Shown here: positions 13,291-14,653 of the stretch, in pieces
Layout: each line of letters opens with the position of its first letter
How positions within the stretch are numbered: position 1 is the stretch's first letter
Assembly (NCBI GenBank): GCA_964352425.1
Contig: CAYGRZ010000039.1
Coordinates: 1-14,653, forward strand
Direction of reading: 5' to 3'
Source: JAMWCX01 sp964352425
GTDB lineage: Bacteria > Omnitrophota > Gorgyraeia > 2-01-FULL-45-10
Length of the DNA: 14,653 bases
Notes under the pieces: generated by a model
Database searches by the model: none
Seen by the model: only the letters and a program-made list of their open reading frames with translations
Told to the model about the DNA's origin: nothing
Made by a program: the position numbers and the translations under genes

Positions 13291-14119
13291 GTTCTTTTCT
13301 TATCTTCTCCGATTCCGCCCTGAGCTTCTCGACGAGCATATACGGCACCCTGACGCCGCCCAGGAGCACCCTGCCTTTTCCCAGACCGTGGCAGTCGGAG
13401 CCGCCGGTCATCAGCAGATTATTCTCCCGGGCAATCTGCTCGTAGTGCGCTACGACACTGGGCTTGTGGTCGGTGTGGTAGACCTCTATGCCGCGCAGGC
13501 CGCACGCTATCAGCTCCGGGATGTACCCGTCTTTGCCCGTCACATTCGGGTGCGCCAGCACAGGGACGCCGCCTGCTCTCAAGAGTGTACCTATCGCCTC
13601 CTGCGGCGTGAACCTGATATTCGCGACATAGCAGGGCTTCATGAACCCTATGTACATATCGAAGGCATCCTGCAGCTTCCTTATGCCACCCGTCTTCAGC
13701 ATCGCCTGGGCGAGATGGAGCCTCCCGACGGTACCCTTGCCCGCCAGCGCAAAGACATCGTCCGCCTTCAGCTTCAGGCCCTCGTGGTTCAATTTCTCCA
13801 CCATCCTGTGGATGCGGGTGACGCGCGAGCTCTGTATCTCCTTCAATTTCTCCTGGAACCACCCGAGCGTGTAGTCCATGAAATATCCCAGGATGTGTAT
13901 CTCCGCGTCGGCCTTTTCCACCGTCAGTTCTATACCGGGGATGATCTCGACGTCCAGCATCTTCCCGATCGTCCTGCACGGCTCTACGCCGTCCGTCGAA
14001 TCGTGGTCGCAGATCGCTATCGCCCCAAGCGCCTTGTCTTTGGCGCAGGCGACCACCTCTTCGGGAGAGAACGTCGAATCGGAATAGAAGGTATGGACGT
14101 GAAGATCTGCGTATTTCAT
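13280..14119 (-). CDS. PHP-domain phosphoesterase, YciV/TrpH-like (279 aa)
   Basis: Polymerase-and-histidinol-phosphatase (PHP) domain metalloenzyme. Metal-ligand motifs are in the family order: DLHVHTFYSD (H7, H9, D14), CDHDSTDG (D38, H39), PGIELT (E64), EIHILGYF (H75), LAHPN (H190) and GGSDCHG (D242, H244). The closest characterised relative is E. coli YciV (RNase AM), which acts on 3',5'-nucleoside bisphosphates and trims RNA 5' ends; I infer a similar phosphatase or exonuclease activity. About residues 95-165 form the inserted helical region usual in this group. The ATG overlaps the nusB stop by four bases (ATGA), so the two are coupled. The C-terminal EQST is encoded by the adjoining inverted repeat, so the end of the protein may have been altered by repeat insertion. 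Confidence 0.9.
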   Translation of the reverse strand: MKYADLHVHTFYSDSTFSPEEVVACAKDKALGAIAICDHDSTDGVEPCRTIGKMLDVEIIPGIELTVEKADAEIHILGYFMDYTLGWFQEKLKEIQSSRVTRIHRMVEKLNHEGLKLKADDVFALAGKGTVGRLHLAQAMLKTGGIRKLQDAFDMYIGFMKPCYVANIRFTPQEAIGTLLRAGGVPVLAHPNVTGKDGYIPELIACGLRGIEVYHTDHKPSVVAHYEQIARENNLLMTGGSDCHGLGKGRVLLGGVRVPYMLVEKLRAESEKIRKEQST

Positions 14120-14535
14120 CGCGCTCTCTTCTTCTCGGTCTTGTTGATCTTGTCGAGTATGCCGTTCACAAACTTGCCGGAATCCTTGTCGCCGTACTTT
14201 TTCGCAATGTCGATCGCCTCGTTTATCGCCACCTTCGGCGGAATATCATCGACAAAGATAAGCTCGTAGGTGCCGAACCTCAGTATGTTCCTGTCGACGA
14301 CGGCCATCCTGTCGAGCTCCCAGTTCGTAGCGTGCTTGGTGATCAGCGTATCGATCCGCTCCTTGTTATGGTAAACGCCGCGGACGAGGTCGTCGGCGAA
14401 CGCCTTCACCTGCGGCTCCGCCTTCACCTGATTGTTCCAGAAATTATCGATGCACTTCTCCGGGTCATCCTTCGTCATCTCGACGGCGTAGAGGATCTTC
14501 AGCGCGCACTCCCGCGCCAGCGTCCGTTTTCTCAT
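14116..14535 (-). CDS. nusB: transcription antitermination factor NusB (139 aa)
   Basis: RNA-binding all-helical protein that pairs with NusE (S10) on boxA RNA to promote antitermination, mainly of rRNA operons. The family pattern is clear: RxLARECALKILYAVE near the N-terminus, then WELDRMAVVDRNILRFGTYEL, PPKVAINEAIDIAKKYGDKDSGKFVNGILDKI at the C-terminal half. Length is standard. The start was chosen at the ATG at 14535, which has GAGGAG about eight bases upstream. A TTG five codons earlier would use that Shine-Dalgarno sequence itself as codons, so I reject it. The gene overlaps the PHP gene downstream by four bases. It is often linked to rib genes in bacteria, as it is here. Confidence 0.95.
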   Translation of the reverse strand: MRKRTLARECALKILYAVEMTKDDPEKCIDNFWNNQVKAEPQVKAFADDLVRGVYHNKERIDTLITKHATNWELDRMAVVDRNILRFGTYELIFVDDIPPKVAINEAIDIAKKYGDKDSGKFVNGILDKINKTEKKRAR

Positions 14536-14653
14536 ATTCTCTCTCCTCAATATTTCTTGCTACTCTCGGGCGGCGTCTACTTTTTCCGCCTTCGTTTGTA
14601 AATTTTTGCGGGTCCTGCCGCTCGGTGTCCTTTGCGATGCTCCGCGCTCGCGC
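14536..14653 (-). other. right-edge sequence, possible 3' end of an upstream gene, unassigned
   Basis: 118 nt before nusB. On the minus strand one frame is open from the window edge to a stop at 14577-14579 and another to a stop at 14560-14562. Both give basic peptides of 24 to 30 residues (such as KIYKRRRKK or KAEKVDAARE at their ends) that I cannot assign. ribH often precedes nusB, but neither frame looks like a RibH C-terminus. Confidence 0.3.

Noticed and set aside
13232..14269. 345-codon plus-strand open frame over the PHP and nusB genes
   Set aside because: It runs antisense across two clearly identified genes and the repeat, with no family features.
1..14653. CRISPR array, insertion sequence or toxin-antitoxin pair
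   Set aside because: No regularly spaced identical repeats, transposase motifs or small toxin-antitoxin gene pairs were found on either strand.

Overview
The window is a dense, almost entirely minus-strand piece of a bacterial chromosome (transcription runs from high to low coordinates). It mixes housekeeping genes (nusB, ribD, ribE, tRNA-Pro, ligA, xerD) with a lineage-specific set: three tandem membrane-TPR paralogues and a TIGR04073-type secreted protein. TIGR04073 proteins are known mainly from PVC-superphylum and related environmental bacteria. Together with the packed operons, the many GTG/TTG-type junctions and the dispersed intergenic palindromes, this suggests an uncultivated bacterium such as Omnitrophota (OP3). 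That placement is inference; no rRNA or marker tree is available here.

Right block (14653 to 11440): nusB overlaps a PHP-domain phosphoesterase gene by 4 nt. A 113-nt gap filled by an imperfect inverted repeat follows, then ribD and ribE joined by a TGATG overlap. RibD and RibE give the deaminase/reductase and synthase steps of riboflavin synthesis. The other rib genes are not in the window.

Middle (11432 to 10557): a single-gene unit with a clear sigma-70-like promoter (TTGAAA-17-TATAGT), the TIGR04073 gene and a 12-bp stem terminator. About 360 nt without a protein gene follow, holding a second promoter candidate, competing hairpins, a compact REP-like palindrome, a 14-nt copy of the tRNA 5' end, and then tRNA-Pro(CGG).

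Left block (10443 to 16): a run of ten tightly packed genes that looks like one or two operons. It has three GT-C/TMTC-like membrane proteins with C-terminal TPRs, acylphosphatase, a calcineurin-like phosphoesterase, NAD-dependent DNA ligase, a small lipoprotein, a glyoxalase-II-like metallo-hydrolase, a XerD-type recombinase and a 62-residue membrane protein. Gaps are mostly 1 to 40 nt, with GTGA overlaps at two junctions. The most interesting element is the three-gene array of TMTC-like putative glycosyltransferases. No CRISPR array, insertion sequence or prophage was found, and all plus-strand open frames look like shadows of minus-strand genes.
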